DNA of 64,000 nucleotides, from NCBI RefSeq assembly GCF_002205165.1, contig NZ_NIVS01000003.1, positions 84,815 through 148,814 on the forward strand, written 5' to 3'. Source of the DNA: Stenotrophomonas maltophilia (GTDB taxonomy: Bacteria > Pseudomonadota > Gammaproteobacteria > Xanthomonadales > Xanthomonadaceae). The notes below the pieces were generated by a model that saw only the letters and a program-made list of their open reading frames with translations, did no database searches and was not told the DNA's origin. This document shows, one piece after another, positions 36,095 to 47,544 of the stretch (position 1 is its first letter; each line of letters starts with the position of its first letter). Both the position numbers and the translations under genes were made by a program.

Positions 36095-37243
36095 TCAGCC
36101 CCGCGGCTCGGCGTGCGCCTGCGCCGCCTGCATCGCCATCAGATCGGCTTCGCCCGGCACTTGCGGGGCCGGGCATTCGCCACCGGCGTGGTCGTCATGG
36201 GCCAGCCAGTCATCCACCACACTACCCAGCAGATCCACGCGCAGTGGCAGGGTGATGTGGTCTTCGCCACGCAGCTCGATGTAATGCACGCGCGGGCTGG
36301 CGGCCGCCAGGCGGCGCCCCTGCCCGACCGGCACGTGCTGATCGTCCTGGCCATGCAGCAGCAGCACGCAGGCGCGGCTGTCGGCCAGCGCGCGGGTGAC
36401 ATCGACACGGTCCAGATCCAGATCCAGCCGCCGGCTGGCGGCGGCGATCACCTGGTCGATGTCCTGCCCGCCATAGCGCCAACGCCCGTAGGCCGCCATG
36501 GCCTGGGCCTTCCATGCGGTGGGCTGCAGCGACATCAGGTGCGGGATCATGCTGCGGATCGCATCGCCGGCATTGGCGAAGGACTCCATCGCCACCACGC
36601 CGGTAACCTGGTCGCCGAGCTTGTCGGCGGTGAACAACGCGGTGGCCGCACCGTAGGAAACACCGAACAGGTAGAGCGGCCCGACCACCTCCCCGCGCGC
36701 CTTCAGGGCCGCGATGACATCGACCACGTCATCGGATTCGAAGGTGCCATAGCCGGATGGGCCCGCGCCGGAATGGCCATGGTTGCGCAGGTCGATGGTG
36801 ACCACGCGGTAGCCGGACTGCGCCAACTGCAGCGACCACGGCAGCATCGCATCACCGTTCATCATCCAGCCGTGCAGCAGCACCACCGTGCCGCGCGGCG
36901 CCTGTGGCTGGAACGGGTGCGGCAGGTCGAGCGCCATGCCGGTGCGCAGCGGCTCGCCGTTGTCGTGCTCCTGGGCCAGGTACTGATAGTGCAGGCCGTA
37001 CTGACCGGGGTCGAACGCACGCCAGAAGATCGGCACGCCCGCGCGCCCGGTCACCCGCCCATGCCGGTTGGGCACACGGTCCACCGCGTCGGCGATGCGC
37101 GGCATGTCCAGCAGCGTGGATACGCCGCCGGGCGCGATCAGGCGATCACTCAACGAGGTCGAGGCAGCGGTGGAGGTCAAGGAAGAGCAGGCAGCCAGCC
37201 ACAGGCCAGCCCCGGCCAGCAGCAACAGCAGCAAGCGCTTCAT
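36095..37243 (-). CDS. Lipoprotein alpha/beta hydrolase
   Basis: Predicted 382-residue hydrolase anchored to the envelope: MKRLLLLLLAGAGLWLAAC is a lipoprotein signal with lipobox LAAC. The hydrolase domain has VVLLHGWMMNGDA (oxyanion loop), LFGVSYGAATALF (nucleophile elbow with Ser), GQDDQHVPV (acid region) and EDHITLP (His). ATG 37243 chosen because the signal peptide begins there. Substrate unknown. Confidence 0.85.
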   Translation of the reverse strand: MKRLLLLLLAGAGLWLAACSSLTSTAASTSLSDRLIAPGGVSTLLDMPRIADAVDRVPNRHGRVTGRAGVPIFWRAFDPGQYGLHYQYLAQEHDNGEPLRTGMALDLPHPFQPQAPRGTVVLLHGWMMNGDAMLPWSLQLAQSGYRVVTIDLRNHGHSGAGPSGYGTFESDDVVDVIAALKARGEVVGPLYLFGVSYGAATALFTADKLGDQVTGVVAMESFANAGDAIRSMIPHLMSLQPTAWKAQAMAAYGRWRYGGQDIDQVIAAASRRLDLDLDRVDVTRALADSRACVLLLHGQDDQHVPVGQGRRLAAASPRVHYIELRGEDHITLPLRVDLLGSVVDDWLAHDDHAGGECPAPQVPGEADLMAMQAAQAHAEPRG

Positions 37244-37404
37244 GGGCAGAATCGGAGAAACCAAACGAGTCCGGCAGGGTACCGATCACGCCAGCGCCGC
37301 TCTATCGCATCCGTATGACCATCCGATGACAGCCAAGCCACGATTCAGCTTGAGCGCCGTGATCACCGGGACCGCAGCGCGGCCCCTTCTACCCTGGCCT
37401 GCGA

Positions 37405-38331
37405 TCAGCCCAGCCAGCCTTCCATGGTGGGCCACCAGCCCGCCAGCACCTCCGGGCGCTGCATGCGCTCCCGCCACCAGGTCAGCGCGGCCCCCTCCTC
37501 GCCGGTGCGCCAGGCCAGCCAGAACGTCTCCTCCGGCTTGGGTTCCTCGACCTGTTTGATCACCAGCCGGCCGTCCCGCACTGCCTGCTGCACATACGGC
37601 TCGGGCAGGAAACCGAAGCCGAGCCCGGCGCACTGCAGGCGGAACTTGCTGACCATGTCCGGCACGGTGACCGTCTCCTGCCCCATCAGCAGGCCCACCG
37701 TACGCGGCAGCAGCCGCCGTGCCGAATCGGCCACGGCGATCGCGCAGTGGGTGGCCAGCTGCTCACGGCCCAACGGTTCGGGCGCGGCCGCCAATGGATG
37801 TGAGGGCGACACGGCGAACACGAAACGCACCACGCCCATCGGCTCGACCACATAGCCGCCGCCACTGGGTCCCTCGCCCGCCGCACCCACCAGCAGATCC
37901 GCACGCCGGTCCAGCAGCGCTTCCCAGGTACCCGAGAGCGATTCAGTGATCAGCCGCATCCGGGTCTGTTCGGCCACCGCATTGAAGGCCCGCACGTCCT
38001 CGGCCAGCAACGCCGGCACGAACATCGAATCGACCGCCACGGTCAGCTCGGCTTCCCAGCCGGAGGCCACCCGCCGCACCCGCATCTCCAGTTCACGGGC
38101 CGCCCGCAGCAGATGACGGCCCTCTTCCAGCAACGCCTCCCCGGCCGGGGTCAGGTGCGCGCGCGGGCCGACCCGGTCGAACAACTGCACGCCCAGGTCC
38201 TCTTCCAGCTTGGCGACCGTGTAGGAGATGGTCGAGGGCACCTTGTGCAGGGCCTTGCCGGCCGCGGCGAACGAGCCGCGGCGGTCGATGGCGTCCAGGA
38301 TCTGCAGAGCGTCGAGGCTGAGCTTGAGCAT
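37405..38331 (-). CDS. LysR-family transcriptional regulator
   Basis: The 308-residue regulator has the N-terminal winged HTH (LQILDAIDRRGSFAAAGKAL, then STISYTVAKLEEDLG) and a periplasmic-binding-like effector domain. It is divergent from the pirin-family gene with 140 bases between starts, the usual layout in which the LysR protein controls its neighbour. The C-terminal WWREHMQRPE-type tail (WWRERMQRPEVL) is seen in YhaJ-like regulators that accompany pirins. Confidence 0.9.
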   Translation of the reverse strand: MLKLSLDALQILDAIDRRGSFAAAGKALHKVPSTISYTVAKLEEDLGVQLFDRVGPRAHLTPAGEALLEEGRHLLRAARELEMRVRRVASGWEAELTVAVDSMFVPALLAEDVRAFNAVAEQTRMRLITESLSGTWEALLDRRADLLVGAAGEGPSGGGYVVEPMGVVRFVFAVSPSHPLAAAPEPLGREQLATHCAIAVADSARRLLPRTVGLLMGQETVTVPDMVSKFRLQCAGLGFGFLPEPYVQQAVRDGRLVIKQVEEPKPEETFWLAWRTGEEGAALTWWRERMQRPEVLAGWWPTMEGWLG

Positions 38332-38471
38332 TCGATTTTTTCGATGATGGCTTGCAAAACTATCCGTTTTTCAAGGCGCCGGAGCAAGCGGATACTGGCG
38401 CCAACAGGAAAGGGACCGTCAGCGACCGTCCCGGACCACCATCGAAACCATCGAACACCGAGGAGATTCCC
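38332..38471. promoter_or_regulatory. Divergent LysR-pirin control region
   Basis: Contains TATCCG (38361-38366) and CGGATA (38389-38394), an inverted repeat spaced by 22 bases, overlapping GCTTGC/GCAAGC. It is a candidate LysR site between the divergent starts; no single promoter is clear. AGGAGATTCCC is the ribosome-binding site of the pirin gene. Confidence 0.35.
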
Positions 38472-39173
38472 ATGCTGCAGATCCGCAAGAGCAACACCCG
38501 TGGCAAGGCCGACCATGGCTGGCTGAACTCCATGCACACCTTCTCCTTCGCCAACTACTACGATCCGCGCTATGTCAGCTTCGGCCCGCTGCGGGTGATC
38601 AACGAAGACCGCGTCCAGGGCGGCCAGGGCTTTGGCACGCACAGCCACAGCAACATGGAGATCGTCTCCTACGTGCTCGGCGGCGCGCTGGAGCACAAGG
38701 ACTCGATGGGCACCGGCTCGGTGCTGCGCTACGGCGATGTGCAGCGCATGAGCGCCGGCAGCGGCGTCAGCCACAGCGAGTTCAACCACTCGGCCAGTGA
38801 GCCGGTGCACTTCCTGCAGATCTGGCTGTTCCCCGATCAGGAGAACATCACCCCCAGCTACCAGGAGACCCACTTCGCCCCGGAGACCAAGCGCGGCCAG
38901 TTGCGCCTGATCGCCTCGCGCGATGGGCGTGACGGCTCCCTGCTGATCCACCAGGACGCCAACCTCTACGCCACGATCCTGGATGGCGACGACCGCGTCC
39001 ACCTGCCACTGGCCCCACGCCGCGGCGCCTACGTCCAGGTCGCCCGGGGGCAGCTGCAGGTCAACGGCATCACACTGGAGAGCGGCGATGCGCTGCAGGT
39101 CAGCGACGAGGCGCAGCTGACGCTGGAGAACGCCAATGATGCGGAAGTCATCGTGTTCGACGTCGCGCTGTAA
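38472..39173 (+). CDS. Pirin-family protein (YhaK/YhhW-like bicupin)
   Basis: Bicupin of 233 residues. The metal-binding segment FGTHSHSNMEIVSYVLGGAL and GSGVSHSEFNHS carry the conserved His residues of iron/quercetinase-type pirins, and the N-terminal NTRGKADHGWLNSMHTFSF is a family hallmark. Some family members have quercetin 2,3-dioxygenase activity or act as redox sensors. Probable target of the divergent LysR regulator. Confidence 0.92.
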   Translation: MLQIRKSNTRGKADHGWLNSMHTFSFANYYDPRYVSFGPLRVINEDRVQGGQGFGTHSHSNMEIVSYVLGGALEHKDSMGTGSVLRYGDVQRMSAGSGVSHSEFNHSASEPVHFLQIWLFPDQENITPSYQETHFAPETKRGQLRLIASRDGRDGSLLIHQDANLYATILDGDDRVHLPLAPRRGAYVQVARGQLQVNGITLESGDALQVSDEAQLTLENANDAEVIVFDVAL

Positions 39174-39193
39174 TCACCCGGCGCGGAAACGTA

Positions 39194-39224
39194 GACACCC
39201 CGGTTGCCCGGGGTGTCGTTCGTT
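39194..39224. terminator. Hairpin between pirin and TonB-receptor genes
   Basis: GACACCCCGG and CCGGGGTGTC pair perfectly around TTGC in the convergent gap; T-poor but strong, probably a two-way transcript end. Confidence 0.6.
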
Positions 39225-39268
39225 GCGTGGATCAGTCGTTGCGTTGATGAGTCGTTGCGTGGATCAGA
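39221..39268. repeat. Three tandem 16-bp repeats over the TonB-receptor stop codon
   Basis: CGTTGCGTGGATCAGT (39221-39236), CGTTGCGTTGATGAGT (39237-39252) and CGTTGCGTGGATCAGA (39253-39268); the second copy has two changes, the third one at its last base. The receptor stop codon (39264-39266) lies in the third copy. Confidence 0.75.
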
Positions 39269-41477
39269 ACTTGTAGTTCAGCGTCAGCCGCACGTTGCGC
39301 GGCTCACCCCAGGTGTAGGTGCTGTACCAGCTGAAGATCGTGTAGTAGTGCTTGTCCAGCAGGTTGTTGACGTTGAGCGTCGCCGAGAGCTGGTCGTTGA
39401 ACTGGTAACGGGCCATGGCATCGAGCAGCCAGTAGGGCTCGGTGCGATGGACCTGGCTTCCGCCGGTGGCCGGGTTGGTGATGATGCCGAAGGTGCTGCC
39501 CTGCCAGCGCGCGCCACCGCCGAGGCTCCAGCCATCGGCCGCGCCGGTGAGCCGGTAGCTGGTGTGCACGCTGAACTGGTCTTCCGGCTCCAACGTGGAG
39601 ACCTTGGTGGACTGCTGGCGCGCGATCTTGTGCGCGTAACCGCCCTGCACCTGCCAGCCCGGTGCCAGCTGACCGGACACTTCCAGCTCATACCCCTTGG
39701 TGCGCACGCCCATCAGGCCTTCATAGGCAATCCCGCCACTCGGCGTCCTGCCGCCGGTCGGTTGCGCATAGTTGTCCTGCTCCAGCTGGAACACCGCCGC
39801 GCTGGCGTTGAGGCGGCCATCGTAGAATTCCGCCTTCAGACCGGCTTCGTAGCTGCGCCCTTCCAGCGGGTCCAGCACCCGTCCCTGCTCGTCCTGGTTG
39901 CCCTGCGGTTTGAAGATGGTGCTGTAGCTGGCGAACACGGAGAAGTTGCGGTTCAGGTCGTACACCAGGCCGGCATACGGGACGACCACGCCACTCTCGT
40001 CGGTATCCGGAGATTTATAGTTGGCGATGCGGCTGCCAAGGATCAGCTTGAGCGGATCGGCCAGGTCGAAACGGCCCACCACATAAGCACCGCTTTCGCG
40101 GGTGACCTGGTTGTCACCATAGCCCCACTGCCAGTCCGGCTCGGGCACATCGCCGGTCCAGGCGTAGTAGTTGGCGACGTCGCTCACGTAGCCCGGCTGC
40201 GGCGAGTAGCCGTTGTTGACCCAGCGCTTGCGCGACACGCTGCCACCGACGACCAGCTCATGCTGCCGGCCGAACCACTCGAACTTTCCGCTGACATACA
40301 GATCGGCCGCGTTGCTGGTGGTCTTGCCGATGTACTGGCCCAGCCACATGCTCACCCCCTCACCGGTGACCGGATCGGGATTGCCGCCGGCCGCTGCGCC
40401 CAGCGAGGCGTCATACCCGTTGACCTGGTGGTTGAGCTGCAGCTTGGCGACCCAGTCATTGCCGAAGGTGTGCTCCAGCGTGGCGAAGCCGGTGCGGGCG
40501 TACTGGCCCCAGCGGCTCCAGCGCGCGCCGTTGTTGAACGAGCGCGGCATGTCGTTGAAGTTGCCTGCACTGTCCAGCAGCGGGATACCGCCCCAGCTGG
40601 AGCCTTCCGGGTCGCTGTCCTGGTAATCGGCACCGACGGTCAGCAGCGTGCTCTCGCCGAGGTCGGCTTCAAGGATGCCGTAGAAGACTTCATTGCTGCG
40701 CTGGTAATGATCGACGTTGGAATGCTTGTCCTGGTAGGCGCCCACGACGCGGCCGCGCACGCGCCCGCTCTCGGTGAGCGGCCCGCCGACATCGACTTCG
40801 GCGCGATAGCTGTCCCACGAACCGACACCCAGCGTGGCACTGCCGGCCAGCTCGCGGGTGGGCTTCTTGCGCACCAGGTTGATGGTCGCGCCCGGGTCGC
40901 CCATGCCGGTCAGCAGGCCGGTGGCGCCCTTGAGCACTTCGATGCGGTCATAGATGGCCATGTCGCTGAGCGTGTTGCCCGCCGAGTAGGCCGAATCACG
41001 TGCCATCGGGATGCCGTCGTACTGGAAGTTCTGCACCGCAAAGCCGCGCGCGTAGTACTCGGTGCGCTCGCTGTCGTAGGTGACGATGCTCACGCCGGGC
41101 GTGACCTTCATGACGTCATCGATGCCATTGAGGCCGAAGTCGTTCATTTCCTGCCGCGTGATCACACTGATCGACTGCGGCGTCTGGCGCGGGCTGAGCA
41201 CCAGGCGGGTGGCCGTGGCAATGGTGCCGGGCGTGTACGAGTCGCTGCCCTCGGTCACGGTGCCAAGCTGGTTGGCGGTGACCTGCACGGTCTGCAGGGT
41301 CTGCGCACCTTCCTTGGCAGGTGCCTCCCCTGCCGGCGCCTCTTCGGCGTGCACCGCAGAGGCGGACAGGGCAAGGCCCAGCACGCAGGCCATGGCCTGC
41401 ATCAGCGGGGAGATCGAGGGAACGGCAGGGCGGCGACCCGAATGGATCGGGGCAACACGGAACGGAACGACGGACAC
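39264..41477 (-). CDS. TonB-dependent siderophore receptor
   Basis: Outer-membrane gated channel of 737 residues. After a signal peptide (QAMACVLGLALSASAVHA) comes the TonB-box-like LQTVQVTAN, a plug domain (QTPQSISVITRQEMNDFGL, YYARGFAVQNFQYDGIP, IEVLKGATGLLTGMGDPGAT) and a 22-strand barrel ending NVRLTLNYKF. It is of the FhuE/FpvA/FoxA type. I chose GTG 41477 because GGAGG lies seven bases upstream; an in-frame ATG at 41588 would add 37 residues before the signal. No N-terminal signalling domain, and no clear Fur box. Ligand unknown. Confidence 0.92.
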   Translation of the reverse strand: MSVVPFRVAPIHSGRRPAVPSISPLMQAMACVLGLALSASAVHAEEAPAGEAPAKEGAQTLQTVQVTANQLGTVTEGSDSYTPGTIATATRLVLSPRQTPQSISVITRQEMNDFGLNGIDDVMKVTPGVSIVTYDSERTEYYARGFAVQNFQYDGIPMARDSAYSAGNTLSDMAIYDRIEVLKGATGLLTGMGDPGATINLVRKKPTRELAGSATLGVGSWDSYRAEVDVGGPLTESGRVRGRVVGAYQDKHSNVDHYQRSNEVFYGILEADLGESTLLTVGADYQDSDPEGSSWGGIPLLDSAGNFNDMPRSFNNGARWSRWGQYARTGFATLEHTFGNDWVAKLQLNHQVNGYDASLGAAAGGNPDPVTGEGVSMWLGQYIGKTTSNAADLYVSGKFEWFGRQHELVVGGSVSRKRWVNNGYSPQPGYVSDVANYYAWTGDVPEPDWQWGYGDNQVTRESGAYVVGRFDLADPLKLILGSRIANYKSPDTDESGVVVPYAGLVYDLNRNFSVFASYSTIFKPQGNQDEQGRVLDPLEGRSYEAGLKAEFYDGRLNASAAVFQLEQDNYAQPTGGRTPSGGIAYEGLMGVRTKGYELEVSGQLAPGWQVQGGYAHKIARQQSTKVSTLEPEDQFSVHTSYRLTGAADGWSLGGGARWQGSTFGIITNPATGGSQVHRTEPYWLLDAMARYQFNDQLSATLNVNNLLDKHYYTIFSWYSTYTWGEPRNVRLTLNYKF

Positions 41478-41698
41478 GGCAATGCCTCCAGGCAGGAAGG
41501 AACTCCTCTGGCGGCGGCTGGAGGGAAGGAATGGGCGGCATGATGCCGTATCCGGGTCTATCGCGAAAGACTGTGGCGGAAATGACACCGGGCGGGGCCG
41601 TCCTGAAGACAGGTGACGCCCCCTCTACAGGCGGGGCGCCCATCAGAGCCTCAGGGGGTGCCGATCAGGCCAAGCGATTGCCTGGTCCCGGAGCCGGC

Positions 41699-42847
41699 TC
41701 AGCCGCGCGGCACCGGCGCATCCGAAGCGATCAGCTTTTCCTGCTTCAGCTCGGCCCAGAACGCCGCGGGCACCGCCACGGACAGGGAGGCGACATTGGC
41801 CAGCACCTGTTCCGGCGTACGCGCGCCCGGAATGACCGCCGAGACCACCTCCGGTGCATCGGCGAACTGCAGGGCGGCCGTGCGCATATCCACCCCGTGG
41901 CGATCGCAGATGGCCTGCACCCTGGCGCGCTTTTCCGGCGCCCACGACGGCACCTTGCCGTCGTACAGATACCGGTCGCGCCCGGCCAGATAGCCGGCCA
42001 GCAGCGGCGAACCCACCACCACGGAGGCACCGTGCGCAGCGATCTTCGGGAAGGTGTCATGCAGGGCCTGCTCGTGATCCAGCAGCGAGTACTGGCAGGC
42101 GAGCAGGAAGATGTCCGGGTCTGCCTCGGCCACCGCGCGCAGCGCCGGCTCAGGGCGGTTGACGCCGAAGCCCCAGGCCTTGATCAGCCCCTCCTCGCGC
42201 ATGCGCGTCAACGCGGGCATCGCCCCCTTGGCGGCTTCGGCGAAGCGCTGCTCCCACGGCATGCCGAGGTCTTTCTCGTTGTCCGGCGAGAGGTCATGGA
42301 TGAAGACCACATCCAACTGCGACACACCCAGGCGGTTGAGGCTGTCCTCCACCGAGCGCCGTGTGCCGTCGGCGGAGTAATCGTAACGGTAGTGGAACGG
42401 CGACGGGTCCTTCCACATCACCTCCTGCAGCTCACCGGCGGTCGCGGTCAGCAGGCGGCCGACCTTGGTCGACAGCGTGTACTCGTGCGCCGGATGGTTG
42501 TGCAGATGATGGCCGTAGCGGCGCTCGCTCAGGCCGAGCCCGTACCAGGGTGATGTATCGAAACAGCGCACACCGGCCGCATACGCCGCAGCGAGGGTGG
42601 CCTCGCTCTGCGCATCGGTCGCGGCCGCAAACCCGTTGCCGATCGCGACACCGCCCAGGCCCAGGCGGGTCTGCGGACGGTAACGCCCGCCCTGTTGCGC
42701 CGGATTGCCCGGCAAGGGCTTTGCCGATGCCTGCCCACGCGTGGGCAGGACGCTGCCCGGGCCGGCCGACTGGGCAATCAACGGGGCAGTGGCGAAAGCA
42801 GCGGTGCCGGCGGCGGCAACGGAAAGGAAGTGGCGACGTGCGTTCAC
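41699..42847 (-). CDS. Aldo/keto reductase with twin-arginine signal
   Basis: The 382-residue protein starts at GTG 42847 (AGGAG five bases upstream) with ARRHFLSVAAAGTAAFATAP and a further APLIAQSAG, a Tat-type signal. The reductase barrel follows: TRLGLGGVAIGNG, Asp/Tyr in CFDTSPWYGLGLSERRYG, Lys in LSTKVGRLL and His in VVFIHDLS, so the catalytic tetrad is complete. Closest recognisable group is the D-threo-aldose/pyridoxal dehydrogenase subfamily. Export would be unusual for an NAD(P)-dependent enzyme unless the cofactor is bound before transport. Confidence 0.85.
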   Translation of the reverse strand: MNARRHFLSVAAAGTAAFATAPLIAQSAGPGSVLPTRGQASAKPLPGNPAQQGGRYRPQTRLGLGGVAIGNGFAAATDAQSEATLAAAYAAGVRCFDTSPWYGLGLSERRYGHHLHNHPAHEYTLSTKVGRLLTATAGELQEVMWKDPSPFHYRYDYSADGTRRSVEDSLNRLGVSQLDVVFIHDLSPDNEKDLGMPWEQRFAEAAKGAMPALTRMREEGLIKAWGFGVNRPEPALRAVAEADPDIFLLACQYSLLDHEQALHDTFPKIAAHGASVVVGSPLLAGYLAGRDRYLYDGKVPSWAPEKRARVQAICDRHGVDMRTAALQFADAPEVVSAVIPGARTPEQVLANVASLSVAVPAAFWAELKQEKLIASDAPVPRG

Positions 42848-42962
42848 GGCGACTCCTGTTTCTGCAAGGGAAGCCGACACCTTCGCAGAGCGGCAGTGCA
42901 GAGCATGCCTGTGCCGCGTCAAGGCAGCGGCAACATTGCGATGCCGGTGCGCACGCGGGACC

Positions 42963-43643
42963 TCAGCCCTGACGCGCGCCTGCCGCAAGAAGCAGGGTCT
43001 CGATCTCGCGGTAGCCGCGCTGGCGTGCATGCTGCAGCGGCGTGATGCCGTCACCGTCGGCCAGGTTCACATCCGCCTTCGCGTCGATCAGCTGACGGAC
43101 GATCTCGACATGCCGTGGGCCGCCATCGGCGAGGATGATCGCCTCCAGCAGCGCGGTCCACTGCAGGGTGTTGACATGATCCACATCGACGCCGGCGGCG
43201 ATCAGCGTCGCCACGGTCTCCACGTGCCCGCGTTCGGCCGCCGGAATGAGTGCAGTGCCCCCGTACCGGTTGGTGCTCTTCAGGTCCGCACCGGCCGCCA
43301 GGGTCGCGCGCAGGATCTCGAGATGCCCGCGGGCACCGGCGTAGAGATAGGGACTGTCCTGGATCGCATCCTTGGCATTGACGTCGGCACCGGCCTGGAT
43401 CAGCGCATGCGCAGCGTCCACGTGGTTGTGGCGGGTGGCCACCAGCAGCGGCGTCGCTTGGGCGGCATCGCGTGCATCCACTTCGGCGCCCTGCCCCAGC
43501 AGCGTACGCACCGCAGTGGCATCGCCCTTCTCCGCTGCCCGATGCAGCCGCTCTTCCAGCGAAGCGGCACTGGCCGGCATGACCATGCCCATCAGCAGGC
43601 TCATGACCACCCAGCCGCGTAGCGACCTCCGTCCCATCGACAT
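42963..43643 (-). CDS. Exported ankyrin-repeat protein
   Basis: A 226-residue protein with signal peptide SLRGWVVMSLLMGMVMPASA and about five ankyrin repeats, e.g. DAAQATPLLVATRHNHVDAA and YGGTALIPAAERGHVETVAT. A good ribosome-binding site (GGAGCAGAAAA) precedes ATG 43643. It lies 115 bases upstream of the aldo/keto reductase in the same direction and may be co-transcribed. Periplasmic ankyrin proteins often accompany redox enzymes such as catalases; partner here unknown. Confidence 0.85.
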   Translation of the reverse strand: MSMGRRSLRGWVVMSLLMGMVMPASAASLEERLHRAAEKGDATAVRTLLGQGAEVDARDAAQATPLLVATRHNHVDAAHALIQAGADVNAKDAIQDSPYLYAGARGHLEILRATLAAGADLKSTNRYGGTALIPAAERGHVETVATLIAAGVDVDHVNTLQWTALLEAIILADGGPRHVEIVRQLIDAKADVNLADGDGITPLQHARQRGYREIETLLLAAGARQG

Positions 43644-43829
43644 TTTTCTGCTCCTTCCACGGGGGCGCCCGGTGGGCGCCGCTGGAGAACGACCGTAGCC
43701 GAGCCGCCGCGCCGGCACCAATGAAGATTGGGGATCGACTGCATTCGCCATCCGAATGCGTCGGCCGACGCGCGTTCCGCCGGTTTCATGCGACGCTGCG
43801 CGCGACATTGGACACGGAGGCACATCGCC

Positions 43830-44207
43830 ATGCTGCATCACATTTCCCTGGGGGTGCGCGATCTCGCCCATGCCGCCGCCTTCCATGACGCCGCGCTCGG
43901 CGCGCTGGGCATGCGCCGCGTCTTCGAGGACGACGAGGCCATCGGCTATGGGTATGCCGACGATGAGGATCTGTTGTGCCTGAAACTGCGGGCCGACGCC
44001 TCCCCGCCTGGCGCTGGCTTCCATCTGGCGTTCGGTGCACCCTCGCGTCACGCCGTGGATGCGTTTCATCGCGATGCGCTGTCGGTCGGCGGCACCTGCA
44101 ACGGGGCGCCGGGGCTGCGCGAGGATTATGGCGATCACTATTACGCCGCCTTCCTGATCGATCCGGATGGGCATCGGATCGAGGCGGTCTGCAAATCGGT
44201 CGCCTGA
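43830..44207 (+). CDS. VOC (glyoxalase-fold) family protein
   Basis: A 125-residue single vicinal-oxygen-chelate domain with MLHHISLGVRDLAHAAAFHD at the N-terminus and DPDGHRIEAVCKS at the end, giving candidate metal ligands His and Glu. CGGAGG nine bases before ATG 43830 supports the start. Related to glyoxalase/bleomycin-resistance proteins; substrate unknown. Divergent from the ankyrin gene. Confidence 0.85.
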   Translation: MLHHISLGVRDLAHAAAFHDAALGALGMRRVFEDDEAIGYGYADDEDLLCLKLRADASPPGAGFHLAFGAPSRHAVDAFHRDALSVGGTCNGAPGLREDYGDHYYAAFLIDPDGHRIEAVCKSVA

Positions 44208-44223
44208 GCCGGATCGCATAAAG

Positions 44224-44258
44224 AAAAAGGCCTCCGTACTCGCGTACGAAGGCCTTTT
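44224..44258 (-). terminator. Terminator after tRNA-Ser
   Basis: AAAAGGCCT and AGGCCTTTTT arms with an inner CGTAC/GTACG stem; A and T runs on both sides. Ends the tRNA-Ser unit and probably the convergent VOC transcript. Confidence 0.8.
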
Positions 44259-44265
44259 CTACAAC

Positions 44266-44358
44266 TGGCGGAGCGGGAGGGATTCGAACCCTCGATAGAG
44301 TTTTAAGCCCTATACTCCCTTAGCAGGGGAGCCCCTTCAGCCACTCGGGCACCGCTCC
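44266..44358 (-). tRNA. tRNA-Ser (anticodon GCT)
   Basis: Minus-strand tRNA of 93 nt with acceptor GGAGCGG/CCGCTCC, D-arm with GAGTGGCTGAAGGGGCT, anticodon loop CTGCTAA (GCT), a long variable arm typical of serine tRNA, T-arm GGGTTCGAATCCC and encoded CCA. Position after csrA matches the recA-alaS-csrA-tRNA-Ser order in gammaproteobacteria. Confidence 0.96.
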
Positions 44359-44406
44359 AGTGTTCTTGGTCCGCCGCTGCGATGAATCATCTCAGCGGGG
44401 GCGCGA

Positions 44407-44436
44407 ATAATAACGTTTTCCGCGCCCTCAGGTAAA
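44407..44436 (-). promoter_or_regulatory. Promoter of tRNA-Ser
   Basis: Minus strand: TTTACC (44436-44431), an 18-base spacer, TATTAT (44412-44407), in the short gap after csrA and about 48 bases before the mature tRNA. The -35 box starts three bases after the csrA stop. Confidence 0.55.
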
Positions 44437-44439
44437 GCC

Positions 44440-44643
44440 TTAATCCGAAGAATTTTCACTTCCGGATGCATTCGGCTCATCGCCGCGCTGGATCCGCTGA
44501 TAAATCTCTTCGCGGTGCACGGCCACGTCCTTCGGAGCGGTGATACCGATACGCACCTGGTTGCCCTTGACGCCGAGCACGGTCACGCTGACCGAGTCAC
44601 CGATCATCAGGGTTTCGCCTACACGGCGAGTCAGGATCAACAT
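44440..44643 (-). CDS. csrA: Carbon storage regulator CsrA (RsmA)
   Basis: Small RNA-binding protein that represses or stabilises mRNAs with GGA motifs. The 67-residue protein begins [16 protein letters not shown] and has the key Arg44 in [13 protein letters not shown]. The start at 44643 is fixed by homologues; the open frame upstream is not protein-like. GGAG lies ten bases before the ATG. It follows alaS by 145 bases. The GacA-like regulator at 11910 may control it through small RNAs. Confidence 0.97.
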   Translation of the reverse strand: MLILTRRVGETLMIGDSVSVTVLGVKGNQVRIGITAPKDVAVHREEIYQRIQRGDEPNASGSENSSD

Positions 44644-44788
44644 TTGTTCAAGTCTCCAGGGGAACCGGTGGTGGCATTTCCCCACCGGCTTGGCGCCCCG
44701 GCAAGAGCGCCCCACGACAACGGGAAAAGATTCGCCATAGTACCGTCAGGCCTCCCGACCCATCAAGGAGCAGGAGGCTTCAGGCTGT

Positions 44789-47437
<2,649 letters not shown>

Positions 47438-47544
47438 GGGGGGCTGGCTTTGTGCGGGCCGGTCAGTCCCTGGCACGCAGCCCCAATGGCCGGGTGTCAA
47501 CTGCAGGACCGCCGAAACCACAAAGGGTATCAGGCCCGGGCCGC

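Noticed and set aside
41616..41637. CGCCCC/GGGGCG hairpin as a terminator for the aldo/keto reductase
   Set aside because: Six-base arms and no T run; common by chance at this GC content.
41478..41698. Fur box for the TonB-dependent receptor
   Set aside because: I looked for GATAATGATAATCATTATC-like sequence and found none; only a small GGCATGATGCC palindrome is present.
42848..44219. N-terminal extensions of the reductase (to 43054) and ankyrin protein (to 44219)
   Set aside because: The extensions lack protein-like sequence, overlap neighbours, and would hide the signal peptides; good ribosome-binding sites mark the shorter starts.
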